From: Verrucomicrobia subdivision 3 bacterium UBA693
GTDB taxonomy: Bacteria; Verrucomicrobiota; Verrucomicrobiia; Limisphaerales; UBA8199
Length of the DNA stretch: 64,000 nucleotides
Reading direction: 5' to 3'
NCBI GenBank assembly: GCA_002298785.1
Contig: DBMR01000071.1
Coordinates: forward strand, 62,001-126,000
Position 1 is the stretch's first letter. Each line of letters opens with the position of its first letter. Under the pieces are notes generated by a model, which made no database searches, was not told the DNA's origin, and saw only the letters and a program-made list of their open reading frames with translations. A program made the translations under genes and the position numbers. Shown in pieces: positions 1-9,106 of the stretch.

Positions 1-183
1 AGGCATGCGCAGATCCATGATCACCCAGTCCGGACGCCATTCAGCGAACTGCTTGACGGCCTCCTCGCCGGAATCCGCCTCCGCCACGACGCTCTGGTAC
101 GCCTCGAAAATGTGGCGTACCGTGCGCCGAAACTCCGCGTGGTCGTCCACGACGAGCAGTTTTAGCGGCGAATTCTCAGGCAT
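1..183 (-). CDS. Response regulator receiver domain, 3' part cut off by window edge
   Basis: Reading the minus strand from the ATG at 181-183 gives an N-terminal receiver domain. It has the hydrophobic beta-1 strand followed by the acidic pair (LLVVDD), and the phospho-acceptor strand ends in MDLRMP just before the window edge. The output domain lies outside the window, so the type of regulator cannot be told. About 61 codons are visible. The gene lies 132 bp downstream of the M13 peptidase gene on the same strand. That spacer holds two hairpins and a direct repeat, so this regulator probably has its own promoter. The receiver fold is certain; its target is unknown. Confidence 0.85.
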   Translation of the reverse strand, partial: MPENSPLKLLVVDDHAEFRRTVRHIFEAYQSVVAEADSGEEAVKQFAEWRPDWVIMDLRMP

Positions 184-221
184 GCTCCCACAGTGGATCG
201 AATTTCACCGCGGGGTTATCG

Positions 222-260
222 GAGTGAATACGCAAACGCGCCTACGAGTGAATACGTAGG
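222..260. promoter_or_regulatory. Direct repeat and palindrome upstream of the response regulator gene
   Basis: The 11-mer GAGTGAATACG occurs at 222-232 and again at 246-256, with starts 24 bp apart. The second copy sits inside a palindrome, CCTACG (241-246), eight bases, CGTAGG (255-260). The site lies 39-77 bp upstream of the response regulator start codon. It could be a binding site for that regulator or another one. No promoter hexamers are convincing. Confidence 0.35.
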
Positions 261-264
261 GCTC

Positions 265-310
265 GTGCCGTTGCGGCACTGTTACTGACCGGCCCAGGCT
301 TTTGCCCGGG
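265..310. terminator. Two hairpins after the M13 peptidase gene
   Basis: GTGCCG-TTG-CGGCAC (265-279) and CCCAGGC-TTTT-GCCCGGG (293-310, one G-T pair) lie immediately downstream of the peptidase stop codon. No uridine tract follows on the minus strand, so a classic intrinsic terminator is not shown. They could act as 3' stabilisers or belong to the dispersed hairpin family seen near 60 kb. Confidence 0.3.
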
Positions 311-315
311 GCTCG

Positions 316-2394
316 CTACCAGATCTTCGACCGGGCTTCAAGCGGGCGCCACATCGCATCGCCCTCCTTGATTCCAAAAGCCTGGAAAAACTCGGCCATG
401 TTGACATGCGCACCGATGGCTCGAAATTGACCGGGACTGTGGGGATCAACTGTAACCAGTCGGCGAATCTCCGCGTCCCGACAATTGATGCGCCACATCT
501 GAGACAGTGAAATGAAGAAACGCTGTTCCGGAGTGAAACCATCGATTTTCCTGCGCGAGGCGGGATCCTTTTGCAGAGCGCGCTGCAGCGCTTCGTAGGC
601 AATGCTGGCACCGCCAAGGTCCGCGATGTTCTCTCCCAGGGTAAGCTTCCCGTTCAAATGCAGCCCAGGCAGCGGCTCATAAGCATTATATTGATCCACG
701 ACCTTCCGGGCGCGCGCCTCGAACGCCACGCGGTCGGCTTCCTGCCACCAATCGTTGAGGTTCCCGTTGGCGTCGTATTTTCGCCCCTGGTCATCATATC
801 CATGGGTAATCTCGTGCCCAATCACAACGCCGATCGCGCCGTAGTTCACCGCCTCGTCCAGGTTGGGGTCGAAAAAGGGCGGTTGCAGGATTCCCGCGGG
901 GAAAACGATTTCGTTCTGCGTTCCGTTGAAGTAGGCATTCACGGTTTGCGGGGTCATGTTCCACTCCGTCCGATCCACCGGCCCACCCACGCGCGCCAAC
1001 CGGCGACGCACTTCAAACGCCGTCGCGCGCTGCACATTTCCAAAAAGGTCATCAGCTCGAATTTCGACGCCGCCATAATCCCGGAACTTGTCGGGATGCC
1101 CGATCTTCTGCGTAAACCGGTCGAATTTGGCCAGGGCTTTGGCCCGCGTCGCTTCGCTCATCCAGTCCAGCTTTGTCAATCGGTCGTGAAAGACGGCTTT
1201 GACGTTTTGCACCAGTTCGCCCATGCGCAGTCGGGCCTGCGGCGGGAAGTGCCGCGCTACGTAGAGCTGTCCCAGCGCCTCCCCAATCGAGCCGTCGATG
1301 AATCGCGCCGCAATTTGCCAGCGGGGCTCCGGCACTTGTTGGTCCCGCAAGATCCGATCATTAAACGCGAAGTTCTCGGTCTCCGCCGCCGCGTGGAGGT
1401 ACGGCGCGGCGGCATTCAGCACGTGCCACTTGAGATAAACCTTCCAATCATCGAGGGGGCGATCCACCAACAGGCCGTAGAGGGCCTGAAAAAATTCCGG
1501 CTGGCCAACGATCACTTCCTGGATCGATCCAGCGCCGAGCGCCTTTAAATAGCCCGCCAGCGGCATGGCCGGGTATTCCGCGGTGATTTCGCTGACCGTG
1601 AACTTGTTATAATTGGCGACCGGATCGCGCAGCTCCACCCGGGCTTTGGAGGCCCTGGCCAGCGCCGTTTCGATTTCAATGATCGTGGACGTCTGAGCTT
1701 TGGCCTCGGATTCCGGCGTGCCCAGAAGCTGCAGCATGCGGATCACGTGGTCATGGTAAGCTTGTAGCTGCTTGGAAAAGGATTCCTGCAAATAATAGTC
1801 TCGATCCGGCAGGCTCAATCCGCCCTGCCCCAGTTGCAGCCCATAAACGTCGCTGCGCCGGGCGTCGGGTCGTGCGTCGACGTTAAAGCAAGCCCGTATG
1901 CCACGTCGGTGCAGATCCGCCAGGAGTGGCACCAACTGTTCGTCCTCCTTAAGTTCGTTGATGAGCTTCAGGTCCCCGGCGATCGGTGCAAATTTCAACG
2001 CTTCCAGCCGGTTTGTATCCATCGCCGAGCGATAGAAATCGGCGACTTGTCGCATGACCGTACCTCCGTCGCGATTGGTCACGCTCTCTTCAAGTATCTG
2101 CCGGATGAAGAACCAATTGCGCTCCTGCAAGTGAATGAATCCGGTCCAGCGCGATTTATCGGCCGGCACCGGGTTTTGTTTAATCCAGGTACCCGCCGCG
2201 TAATGGAAAAAATCCGCCGCCGCCGCCACCCCGAAGTCCATGTGATTGGTGGAGAAGCCGGGAGATGGCGGGATAATCTCCGCGGATCTGGCGCATCGCG
2301 TCACCGCCAGCGAGGCCATCGTCAGGCTGGCCAGGCATAACCATACCATCCCCATCGAGGGACGATGCAGGCGTTCATTTGGTTCAAGGATCAT
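316..2394 (-). CDS. M13 family (neprilysin/PepO-like) zinc metallopeptidase
   Basis: The 692-residue protein has the size and layout of bacterial M13 endopeptidases. HEITH at residues 527-531 supplies two zinc ligands and the catalytic Glu. The downstream ENIADLGG motif (Glu 588, Asp 592) supplies the third ligand and its partner, at the spacing seen in neprilysin. The substrate-binding NAYFN motif and the PAGILQPPFF stretch precede the active site. The N-terminus is hydrophobic (MVWLCLASLTMASLA), so the protein is exported or membrane-anchored; a start at Met 14 (2355) would give a neater signal peptide. It begins 10 bp after the uxaC stop codon, suggesting co-transcription with the hexuronate genes. 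M13 enzymes cleave oligopeptides on the outer face of the cell. The natural substrate is unknown. Confidence 0.93.
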   Translation of the reverse strand: MILEPNERLHRPSMGMVWLCLASLTMASLAVTRCARSAEIIPPSPGFSTNHMDFGVAAAADFFHYAAGTWIKQNPVPADKSRWTGFIHLQERNWFFIRQILEESVTNRDGGTVMRQVADFYRSAMDTNRLEALKFAPIAGDLKLINELKEDEQLVPLLADLHRRGIRACFNVDARPDARRSDVYGLQLGQGGLSLPDRDYYLQESFSKQLQAYHDHVIRMLQLLGTPESEAKAQTSTIIEIETALARASKARVELRDPVANYNKFTVSEITAEYPAMPLAGYLKALGAGSIQEVIVGQPEFFQALYGLLVDRPLDDWKVYLKWHVLNAAAPYLHAAAETENFAFNDRILRDQQVPEPRWQIAARFIDGSIGEALGQLYVARHFPPQARLRMGELVQNVKAVFHDRLTKLDWMSEATRAKALAKFDRFTQKIGHPDKFRDYGGVEIRADDLFGNVQRATAFEVRRRLARVGGPVDRTEWNMTPQTVNAYFNGTQNEIVFPAGILQPPFFDPNLDEAVNYGAIGVVIGHEITHGYDDQGRKYDANGNLNDWWQEADRVAFEARARKVVDQYNAYEPLPGLHLNGKLTLGENIADLGGASIAYEALQRALQKDPASRRKIDGFTPEQRFFISLSQMWRINCRDAEIRRLVTVDPHSPGQFRAIGAHVNMAEFFQAFGIKEGDAMWRPLEARSKIW

Positions 2395-2404
2395 AAAGCA
2401 GAGC

Positions 2405-3856
2405 TCAATGACGCGCGGTCTTCTTTGCCGTGATCTTCGCGACCGGCACGTTCATTCCAGGCAGGTTAAAATAAGTGTGGGCGTTTTCGTAACAGACTTT
2501 GCGAATCAATCCGCCCAGCAACGCCTCGTCTTTGGGTAGCTCACCATTCTCCACATCGCGCCCCAGCAAGTTGCAGAAGGTGCGACGGAAATACTCGTGG
2601 CGCGGATACGACATAAACGAACGGGAATCGGTGATCATGCCCACGAAGCGCGAGAGCAGACCCAAATTCGAAAGCGCATTGAGCTGCCATTCCATGCCCT
2701 CTTTCTGGTCCATAAACCACCAGCCGGAACCGAGCTGCAATTTGCCCGGCACCGAACCGTCCTGGAAATTGCCCAGCATCGTCCCGAAAACATAGTTATC
2801 CGCCGGATTCAAATTGTAGATGATCGTTTTGGGCAAAGCGTTCTCCGCATCCAGCCGGTTCAAATACGCGGACAACGCCGCCGCCTGTGGATAATCTCCG
2901 ATGGAATCAAACCCGGTGTCCGGACCCAGCGCCTGCTGCAGTCGCGAATTGTTGTTCCTCATCGCCCCGAGATGAAGCTGCTTTACCCAACCCTTTTCCG
3001 CGTCCAACCGCCCGAAATAGAGCATCATGAAGCTCGCAAACTGCGCCTGCTCCGCGCTGGACACCTTTCGTCCGGCGCGCACTCGCGAAAAAATCGCCGC
3101 GGCCGCCTTTTCCGTGCAAAAATCCGCCCAGCACGCCGTCAGGCCATGATCCGAAATCCGCGAGCCCTGGGCGTGAAAGAAATCGTGGCGACGTCGCAGC
3201 GCGGTCAGGAAGGAAGCGATGTTTCGAATGTCGACATCGGCGGCGGCGGCCAAGCGTGCCACCCAGGCGTTGAAAGCAACCGGGTCCTGTACGGCGAGCG
3301 CTTTATCCGGCCGAAACGCCGGCACCACGCGCGTGCTGAGCCCGGCTGCCGCGATGGCCTGATGATATTTCAAATCGTCCACGGGGTCATCGGTGGTCCC
3401 CACTGCGCGAACGTTGAATTTCTTGAGTATCCCTTGCGTGGTCAACTCCTCGCCCGCGAGTTTTGCGTTGGACAGCTTCCAGATCCGCGGCGCGCTCCGT
3501 TCATCGAGCAGTTCGCTGATGCCAAAATGGCGCAGCAACTCAAGGTGCGTCCAATGGTAGAGCGGGTTGCGCAGGGTTTGCGGCACGGTAGCCGCCCAAG
3601 CGAGAAACTTCTCGTAAGGCGCGGCGTCCCCGGTGCAGTATCGCTCCGCCACACCGTTCGAGCGCATCGCCCGCCATTTGTAATGGTCTCCTTCCAGCCA
3701 GATTTCGAACAGGTTGTTGAAGCGCCGATTCTCCGCGATGTCCCTGGGTGAAAGATGGCAGTGGTAATCGAAGATCGGTTGCGCCTTGGCATGTTCATGA
3801 TACAGCCAGCGGGCCGTCCGAGTTTGCAACAGAAAATCTTCGTGGATGAATTTCAT
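2405..3856 (-). CDS. uxaC: Glucuronate/galacturonate isomerase UxaC
   Basis: The 483-residue product is recognisable end to end as uronate isomerase. It opens with KFIHEDFLLQ and has DYHCHLSPRDIAENRRF near residue 30, whose His-x-His belongs to the metal-binding amidohydrolase-like barrel. Conserved blocks GTTDDPVDDL and FVGMITDSRSF follow. The enzyme converts D-glucuronate to D-fructuronate and D-galacturonate to D-tagaturonate in the cytoplasm, the first step of hexuronate breakdown. It lies 46 bp downstream of uxaE on the same strand, so the two form a pathway unit. The mannonate dehydratase and reductase genes expected next in the pathway are not in this window. Confidence 0.97.
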   Translation of the reverse strand: MKFIHEDFLLQTRTARWLYHEHAKAQPIFDYHCHLSPRDIAENRRFNNLFEIWLEGDHYKWRAMRSNGVAERYCTGDAAPYEKFLAWAATVPQTLRNPLYHWTHLELLRHFGISELLDERSAPRIWKLSNAKLAGEELTTQGILKKFNVRAVGTTDDPVDDLKYHQAIAAAGLSTRVVPAFRPDKALAVQDPVAFNAWVARLAAAADVDIRNIASFLTALRRRHDFFHAQGSRISDHGLTACWADFCTEKAAAAIFSRVRAGRKVSSAEQAQFASFMMLYFGRLDAEKGWVKQLHLGAMRNNNSRLQQALGPDTGFDSIGDYPQAAALSAYLNRLDAENALPKTIIYNLNPADNYVFGTMLGNFQDGSVPGKLQLGSGWWFMDQKEGMEWQLNALSNLGLLSRFVGMITDSRSFMSYPRHEYFRRTFCNLLGRDVENGELPKDEALLGGLIRKVCYENAHTYFNLPGMNVPVAKITAKKTARH

Positions 3857-3902
3857 AATCTGGCTGGGTGATCTCGCGGAAAGTGGTCGCTGCCGATTCG
3901 GC

Positions 3903-5165
3903 TTAAGCAGAGAGAAAAATCGGGCGCAAATGCCGCTCGAAGAGATTCGTGGTCACGTTGCGGCTCACGCATGCCTCGCAGGCTTTCAACGCGTCCAGGT
4001 AGCGCTGCCCCTGCTTCGCCGCCATCTTGTAGCCGACATGCAGCAATTGCCTCACGTTCGGGTTATACGCGGGATTCTTCTGATCGTGCCGCAAAGCCGA
4101 TACATATTGCTCCGGCGTCCAACCGTTCACCACGGTTGCCGACGGCAGTTTGGCACGGTCAATATCGATGACGGTCGCGTATGGTCCGCAAAGCTCATCG
4201 ATATGTTCCAGCGAGCTGGCATAAATCTCCTGCGCCAGCAGCAGCCCTTCGCCGCCGCTCTCGGCTAACCCGATCAACTCTTCGAGCCAGGTCGTCCCGG
4301 CCGTCTTAACGTGTAACCCGGCATTGAACCGCGCCAGGCTCCGGCGAATCGGTGCGTAGATCGAGAATTTGTCACTGCCGGAGTGCACACTTAGTTTCAG
4401 CGTCTCGTGAAGCCCATACCGATGGATCGCGTGGGCCACCACCGCCAAATCCTCGGTGAACTCGCGTGCGAACTGCACCACGTCACCTACGTAATCCACC
4501 CCTTTGTTGAACCGGCCGCTGAACTTGGGGGCCACCGTCTGCAAAGGAATGCGCTCATCGGCCAGCGCCGCCAGGATCACGAGCAATTCCAAAGGCGTTT
4601 GTGGTGTGTCCGTCTCGTCCATCGAGACTTCCGTGATGAATTCGCCCGGGGCTTTGCGCTCGGCAATGTAGCGATAAATGCGGCCCGCTTCCGCCGTCGC
4701 CACCAGGTACTTGCCGGCCATGGCTTCAATTTCCCGCTGGCTGGTATGCAACACCCGATCAATTCCGGGAATGGGCACATTCCCGATCAACTCCTTGTGC
4801 CGCGCCACGAACCCCGACACCGCCTGAGGGTCCGCCGCCTTCCCAATCCAATCCGCCACATCGATTGTATAAAAATCCGCGTGTGGCAAAAAGCGATCCA
4901 CGGTCTCCCGCCGAATATGATCGGCATCCACATGATACGGACGGTGCCAGTCCAGCGCTTTGACCGCCGCGGCGGCAGCTTGCCGCGTGCTCGCCGGCTC
5001 GGACCCGATGATCAAATGCTCGCGGTTGGACTTATTCCAAACCGGAACAACCTCCACCCCTTGGGCGACGGCCTTTAGGCACGCCTGCAATTGCGCGGGC
5101 GCCTGGTGTGCAAATCGATCCCCTACCCCGATGGAATACCGCTCCAGCTTTAGTAATTTGCCCAT
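3903..5165 (-). CDS. uxaE: Tagaturonate/fructuronate epimerase UxaE
   Basis: The 420-residue sequence matches my recollection of the UxaE family, with ERYSIGVGDRFAHQAPAQL at the N-terminus, VPVWNKSNREH, DADHI, EVSMDETDTPQTP and KLSVHSGSDKFSIY. UxaE interconverts D-tagaturonate and D-fructuronate, so galacturonate can enter the glucuronate branch without tagaturonate reductase and altronate dehydratase. I chose the ATG at 5163-5165 because the conserved protein starts there and an AGAGAGA stretch lies just upstream; in-frame starts also exist up to 5216. The pairing with uxaC supports the assignment. I am confident of the family and less so of the exact start. Confidence 0.88.
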   Translation of the reverse strand: MGKLLKLERYSIGVGDRFAHQAPAQLQACLKAVAQGVEVVPVWNKSNREHLIIGSEPASTRQAAAAAVKALDWHRPYHVDADHIRRETVDRFLPHADFYTIDVADWIGKAADPQAVSGFVARHKELIGNVPIPGIDRVLHTSQREIEAMAGKYLVATAEAGRIYRYIAERKAPGEFITEVSMDETDTPQTPLELLVILAALADERIPLQTVAPKFSGRFNKGVDYVGDVVQFAREFTEDLAVVAHAIHRYGLHETLKLSVHSGSDKFSIYAPIRRSLARFNAGLHVKTAGTTWLEELIGLAESGGEGLLLAQEIYASSLEHIDELCGPYATVIDIDRAKLPSATVVNGWTPEQYVSALRHDQKNPAYNPNVRQLLHVGYKMAAKQGQRYLDALKACEACVSRNVTTNLFERHLRPIFLSA

Positions 5166-5355
5166 AAATCTCTCTGGTCCCATCCTAACTTTGCCCCGAA
5201 GCCTTGAACAGAGCATTTTACGAGGAACGACCTGCGCGATTTACCTCCCTCCTTTCAGGTAAAAAGATTTTGGCACGAATCGACGCTGTGCCGGTCAAAA
5301 TTTCATGCTTGCAATCGCACCCCAATCCATTAATTTACGCGCGTCAGTTCTGGAA

Positions 5356-5432
5356 GCGAGCGTAGCTCAGCCTGGTAGAGCATCACGTTGCCAACGTGAG
5401 TGTCGAGGGTTCGAATCCCTTCGCTCGCTCCA
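5356..5432 (+). tRNA. tRNA-Gly (anticodon GCC)
   Basis: A full cloverleaf can be drawn. The acceptor stem is GCGAGCG (5356-5362) with CGCTCGC (5422-5428), discriminator T at 5429 and encoded CCA at 5430-5432. The anticodon stem TCACG/CGTGA encloses the loop TTGCCAA, placing anticodon GCC at 5390-5392. The T-loop is TTCGAAT. Length is 77 bases. A uridine discriminator is normal for bacterial tRNA-Gly. Confidence 0.97.
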
Positions 5433-5837
5433 TTTCTTTTTACCCTTTCCCGCTGAAATTCCGCGAAAAGTCATTACTGCAGCTCTTCTTTTACTCAGTT
5501 TCGTCTCACTTTTTAGGCCGCCCCCTGCGGGCGGTGAACAGCAGACTCTCTTTGTGTCATTGGGGCGCGATTCTGCAGCCATCTGCGAATTTATGCGAGG
5601 CGGTGCAAGGCTCACATTTCTCGGAGTGACGTACGGGCCAATAAATTCCACCGGGTTGCTCCTATATCCTGTTCGCCTGGGACAAGTTCAAAGCGGGCGG
5701 TTCTGGCGGCAATCAGATATCCGCCGTGAGGGACAAAGGATTTGTTTCGCCCCGCTCCGATTTTAGTATGCTTTCCGGGCCGCGAAGTGGTTGTGCCATT
5801 CACCCATTTAACGCGTCTGCCGGTTGTGACAAATACT
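5433..5837 (+). other. Gene-free stretch after tRNA-Gly, possible coding remnant
   Basis: No convincing gene is present. One plus-strand frame from about 5455 to 5766 stays open and contains a readable segment around 5590-5640 (GGARLTFLGVTYG) that resembles phrases in Verrucomicrobial exported proteins. It lacks a credible start and ends at TAG 5764-5766, so at most it is a decayed fragment. A hairpin CCGCCC/GGGCGG lies at 5518-5534. The promoter of the M60 gene must be in this stretch, but I cannot place it. Confidence 0.35.
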
Positions 5838-7370
5838 ATGCGAAGAGGAATTGGACTGATGTTGCTGCTCATAGGGACGCTGATCACCTGGGGCGCCGAC
5901 CCGAAGATTGAGGCGCTGAAGGCTGATCGGAAGTTTTTTACCGATGCCAGTTGTCGTGAACTGAAGAAGGGTGTGAAGCCGCAGGACCTGGCTGCTTTTC
6001 AGAGTGAATTGCTGAAAACAGTGGCCACCGGGATGTTGAACCGGTCCTACGACCGGACGTATCGCGCTGCCTGGTATGAGGCGTATCCCTCGCCTCGGGA
6101 ATTGGGAAAGACCTTGAAGTTGGGCGAGGGCTTTAGCCGTTACGAAAACATAACCGGCATTTACCTGGAGGCGGGCGAACACGTTGTTTTGCTGGGTAAG
6201 ACCGGGGGCAAGCAGCTTTCGCTTCTGATCCCGTACTGGATGCGCAAACCGGCCAAGGGAGTCGATCCTGCAAAGGATCCCAACGGCTGGGGTTTAGAGC
6301 GGCAGGAGATTCCGCTCAAAGAGGGTGTGAATTTGATTAACGTCACAAAGGGTGGCAACGCGTACGTGAGCTACTTCGACGACGATTCCAAGCATGCGCC
6401 CAAGGTGACCGTCCACTTCCCCACGGGTCAGGTAAATGGCTTTTTTGATGCCTCGAAGCATACCAATGAGGATTGGGATCGGCTCCTGAACCAGGCGGTG
6501 AGCCCAATCATGGATGTCCGCGGGAAGCATATCCAGGTGGCGTACCCGGTGGAATGGTTCAAGGTCCACACCCGCAGCAAGGGCGTGGAACTGATCCGGA
6601 ATTACGATGCGATGCTCAATCACCACTATACCTTGATGGGATTGGTGAAATACAAGAAAGTCCCGCGGAATCACATCCTGGCGCGGGTCAATTTCAATTA
6701 TTACATGTTTCGCGATGAGGATGGGGTTGCTTACTACGGAAACCGGGAGGTCATGCGCCTGGTGGCTGATCCGAGCGTGGTGATCAAGGGCGATCCTTGC
6801 TGGGGTTTTAGCCACGAAACGGGGCACGTGCTCCAAATGATCCCGCAAATGACCTGGGGTGGCATGACGGAAGTGAGCTGCAACCTGTTTTCCCTGTATA
6901 CCGTTGGCATGATGGGTAATGAGAGCCGCCTCAAAGCCCAGAAGAACTATGCGTCGGCGCGGAAGAAAATTATCGAGGCAAATCCCAAACGGTCGTACCT
7001 GGCGGAAGCGGATGTATTTGACCGCTTGGTTCCATTCTGGCAATTGCATCTTTATCTCTCACGGAACGGCCGACCGGATTTCTATGCCGATGTGATGGAG
7101 CAAATGCGTCGCCGACCGGATGCAGGTTCGGGCAATGATGCCATTCGTAACCAGTTCGAGTTTGCGAAGATTTGCTGTGACGTCAGCAAACTGGACCTGA
7201 CCGAGTTTTTTGAAAGGTGGGGCTTTTTTTGGGTAGGGCAGCTCAAGGTGGAGGATTACGGCAAATATGATTATAACATCACCCAGGCCATGGTGGACGA
7301 GACCAAATCATATATTGCGAAGAAGAAATACCGGAAGCCTTCTGCAGATCTCACCTTGATCGAGGGGTAA
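5838..7370 (+). CDS. M60-like (enhancin-type) exported zinc metallopeptidase
   Basis: The 510-residue product starts at ATG 5838, chosen because MRRGIGLMLLLIGTLITWGADPK is a good signal peptide. The gluzincin motif HETGHVLQ lies about residue 325 in the context GFSHETGHVLQMIPQMTW, followed by GMTEVSCNLFSLY, whose Glu is the likely third zinc ligand. The N-terminal half has the beta-sandwich segments that normally precede the M60 catalytic domain (YENITGIYLEAGEHVVLLG). Characterised M60 peptidases cut glycoproteins such as mucins, often beside O-glycans. The gene is followed after 65 bp by a glycosidase-like gene on the same strand, suggesting joint action on glycosylated protein. The family call is firm; the substrate is unknown. 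Confidence 0.85.
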   Translation: MRRGIGLMLLLIGTLITWGADPKIEALKADRKFFTDASCRELKKGVKPQDLAAFQSELLKTVATGMLNRSYDRTYRAAWYEAYPSPRELGKTLKLGEGFSRYENITGIYLEAGEHVVLLGKTGGKQLSLLIPYWMRKPAKGVDPAKDPNGWGLERQEIPLKEGVNLINVTKGGNAYVSYFDDDSKHAPKVTVHFPTGQVNGFFDASKHTNEDWDRLLNQAVSPIMDVRGKHIQVAYPVEWFKVHTRSKGVELIRNYDAMLNHHYTLMGLVKYKKVPRNHILARVNFNYYMFRDEDGVAYYGNREVMRLVADPSVVIKGDPCWGFSHETGHVLQMIPQMTWGGMTEVSCNLFSLYTVGMMGNESRLKAQKNYASARKKIIEANPKRSYLAEADVFDRLVPFWQLHLYLSRNGRPDFYADVMEQMRRRPDAGSGNDAIRNQFEFAKICCDVSKLDLTEFFERWGFFWVGQLKVEDYGKYDYNITQAMVDETKSYIAKKKYRKPSADLTLIEG

Positions 7371-7435
7371 CTGGAACTGCCTGGTTTCTCTGTGGTCGCT
7401 CCTCGGCCGGAACAGTTGAAGCACGGTTTAATTTC

Positions 7436-8776
7436 ATGAAACACATATTCAGCGTGTTGTGCGCAATCGCGTTTGCCACCTCCAGCCAATGCCAGGATGG
7501 GAAAATCAGTTTCGCCAGCGATGATCAGGCTTTGGTGAAGGGATTCGATTGGGCGAAGCAGCAAGCGATGGCGTATGTCAACCGCGGCCATGACCCGGTG
7601 GGGCATTGGTACGAAGCCGCCCTGCCCGGTCGCTCGGCATTCTGCATGCGCGACGTGTCGCATCAGTTGGTGGGTGCCCAGATGCTCGGCCTGGCGGACA
7701 TCAACAAGAACCTGTTGACCAAATTCGTTTCGGCGATTGCCGAAAGCCGGGACTGGTGCGGCTACTGGGAGATCGACAAGTGGAATCGGCCGGCGCCGGT
7801 AGACTATACAAACGATCAGGATTTCTGGTACAACCTGCCGGCTAATTTTGACATCATGAATGCCTGCTGGCGGGCCTATGAGTGGACCGGGGATGCCGCT
7901 TACCTGAAGGATCCGACTTTCATCAATTTTTACGAGAAATCCCTGAACCAATACGTGAAGCGGTGGGACCCGGACGGGGACGGACTGATGGAAGGCACAA
8001 GAACGAGCCCGACTCGGCGTGGGCTCAGCTCCTACAACGAGGAGAAATTTGGCAATGTGGGCGCCGACCTGCTGGCCGGCCAGTATGTCGGCGACCGCGA
8101 TTACAGCGACATGTTGAAGCTTCGCGGACTTAACCAGCAAGCGGCGGATTACGCCCGGCGGGCGGAAAAAATTCGGACCCACTTGAACAAGGTGTGGTGG
8201 GACCCCAAAGCGGCACTGTATCATCATTATCTCCTGCAGGACGGCACCTGGCTTGATGACAAGCAGATGATGTCGTTCCTGCTTCGCTGGGACGTGGTGC
8301 CGACCGAGCGGGCCGTGCCGGTGCTCGATCACTTGTTATCGGTGTACCAACAATCGGGCGTGGAAATGAACACCTATTACCCGCTCGAGTTCTATCGCTA
8401 CGGCAAACCCGAGCAGGCTTACGCCCTCCTGGTGAGGCTCATGGCTCCGGAGCTAAAGCGTCGGGAATATCCCGAGGTTTCTTATGCCGTCCTGGAAGCC
8501 CTTGCGATGGGATTGATGGGCATCCAGCCCGATGCGGCCAGCCGAACCGTAAACACCACCTCCCGCCTGACATCCGCCACGCGGTGGGCGGAGCTGAGGG
8601 ATATGCCTTTGTTCGACGGGACGATGACTTTGAAGCATGAAGGGGCTTCTGTTTCCACGCTGGTCAATAACACGAAGCGTGAAATCACCTGGCATGCTCG
8701 GGGAACAAATGGGAAGATTCAATCGGTGGTGGTCAAACCCGGCGAACGGGCTTCCTGCAAGAACAGCTCTTCCTAA
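7436..8776 (+). CDS. Exported six-hairpin glycosidase-like protein
   Basis: The 446-residue protein has a signal peptide (MKHIFSVLCAIAFATSSQC) and the helical-hairpin pattern of (alpha/alpha)6 glycosidases. Aromatic and acidic motifs recur: HWYEAALPGRSAFCMRDVSHQ near residue 65, WDPDGDGLMEG near 180 with a calcium-like acidic loop, and MNTYYPLEFYRYG near 320. The arginine-aspartate motif FCMRD is common in such enzymes around the substrate pocket. I cannot assign a numbered glycoside hydrolase family by eye. It lies 65 bp after the M60 peptidase gene and is probably in the same operon. The C-terminal 60 residues look like a small beta domain (TMTLKHEGASVSTLVNN). Confidence 0.7.
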   Translation: MKHIFSVLCAIAFATSSQCQDGKISFASDDQALVKGFDWAKQQAMAYVNRGHDPVGHWYEAALPGRSAFCMRDVSHQLVGAQMLGLADINKNLLTKFVSAIAESRDWCGYWEIDKWNRPAPVDYTNDQDFWYNLPANFDIMNACWRAYEWTGDAAYLKDPTFINFYEKSLNQYVKRWDPDGDGLMEGTRTSPTRRGLSSYNEEKFGNVGADLLAGQYVGDRDYSDMLKLRGLNQQAADYARRAEKIRTHLNKVWWDPKAALYHHYLLQDGTWLDDKQMMSFLLRWDVVPTERAVPVLDHLLSVYQQSGVEMNTYYPLEFYRYGKPEQAYALLVRLMAPELKRREYPEVSYAVLEALAMGLMGIQPDAASRTVNTTSRLTSATRWAELRDMPLFDGTMTLKHEGASVSTLVNNTKREITWHARGTNGKIQSVVVKPGERASCKNSSS

Positions 8777-9106
8777 TCACCAATTCATTCCTGGCGTTTT
8801 TTGACACTCGAGCGGTACGTTCAGGTGGTCATGACCGGAAAAGCCTCCTAAAGATCGAAAGCAAGCGGTTTCAGGCCGACGGTTCAAACGGAGTCGTAGG
8901 TTCTCACGCAGCTTTTTGCCGAAGCAACCCGGCCACAAACCAGGGTTAGTTAGTTGGCTGGAGTAGCCTTTGATTTCAGTAGGTTAAGGAGGGAGACGGA
9001 ACGAAACCCTTCCGATCCGAGCCTTCATAACACCGCCGCCTCGCAACACCTGTCACCGGATGTCCAAAACTCGTAGTTTGGTGGAAGTATTGATAGAGAT
9101 TAACGA
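8777..9106. other. 330-bp spacer before the sigma factor gene
   Basis: No coding frame, RNA gene or clear terminator is seen. A lone TTGACA at about 8810 has no matching -10 element at normal spacing. The segment presumably carries the promoter of the sigma/FecR operon, whose consensus is not known to me. Confidence 0.4.

Noticed and set aside
571..1548. Long plus-strand open frame opposite the M13 gene
   Set aside because: It is the mirror of the real peptidase gene, with Arg/His-rich composition and no domain; many similar long frames occur opposite GC-rich genes here.
8808..8815. TTGACA box upstream of the sigma factor gene
   Set aside because: No -10 partner at normal spacing, and it lies nearly 300 bp from the start codon.
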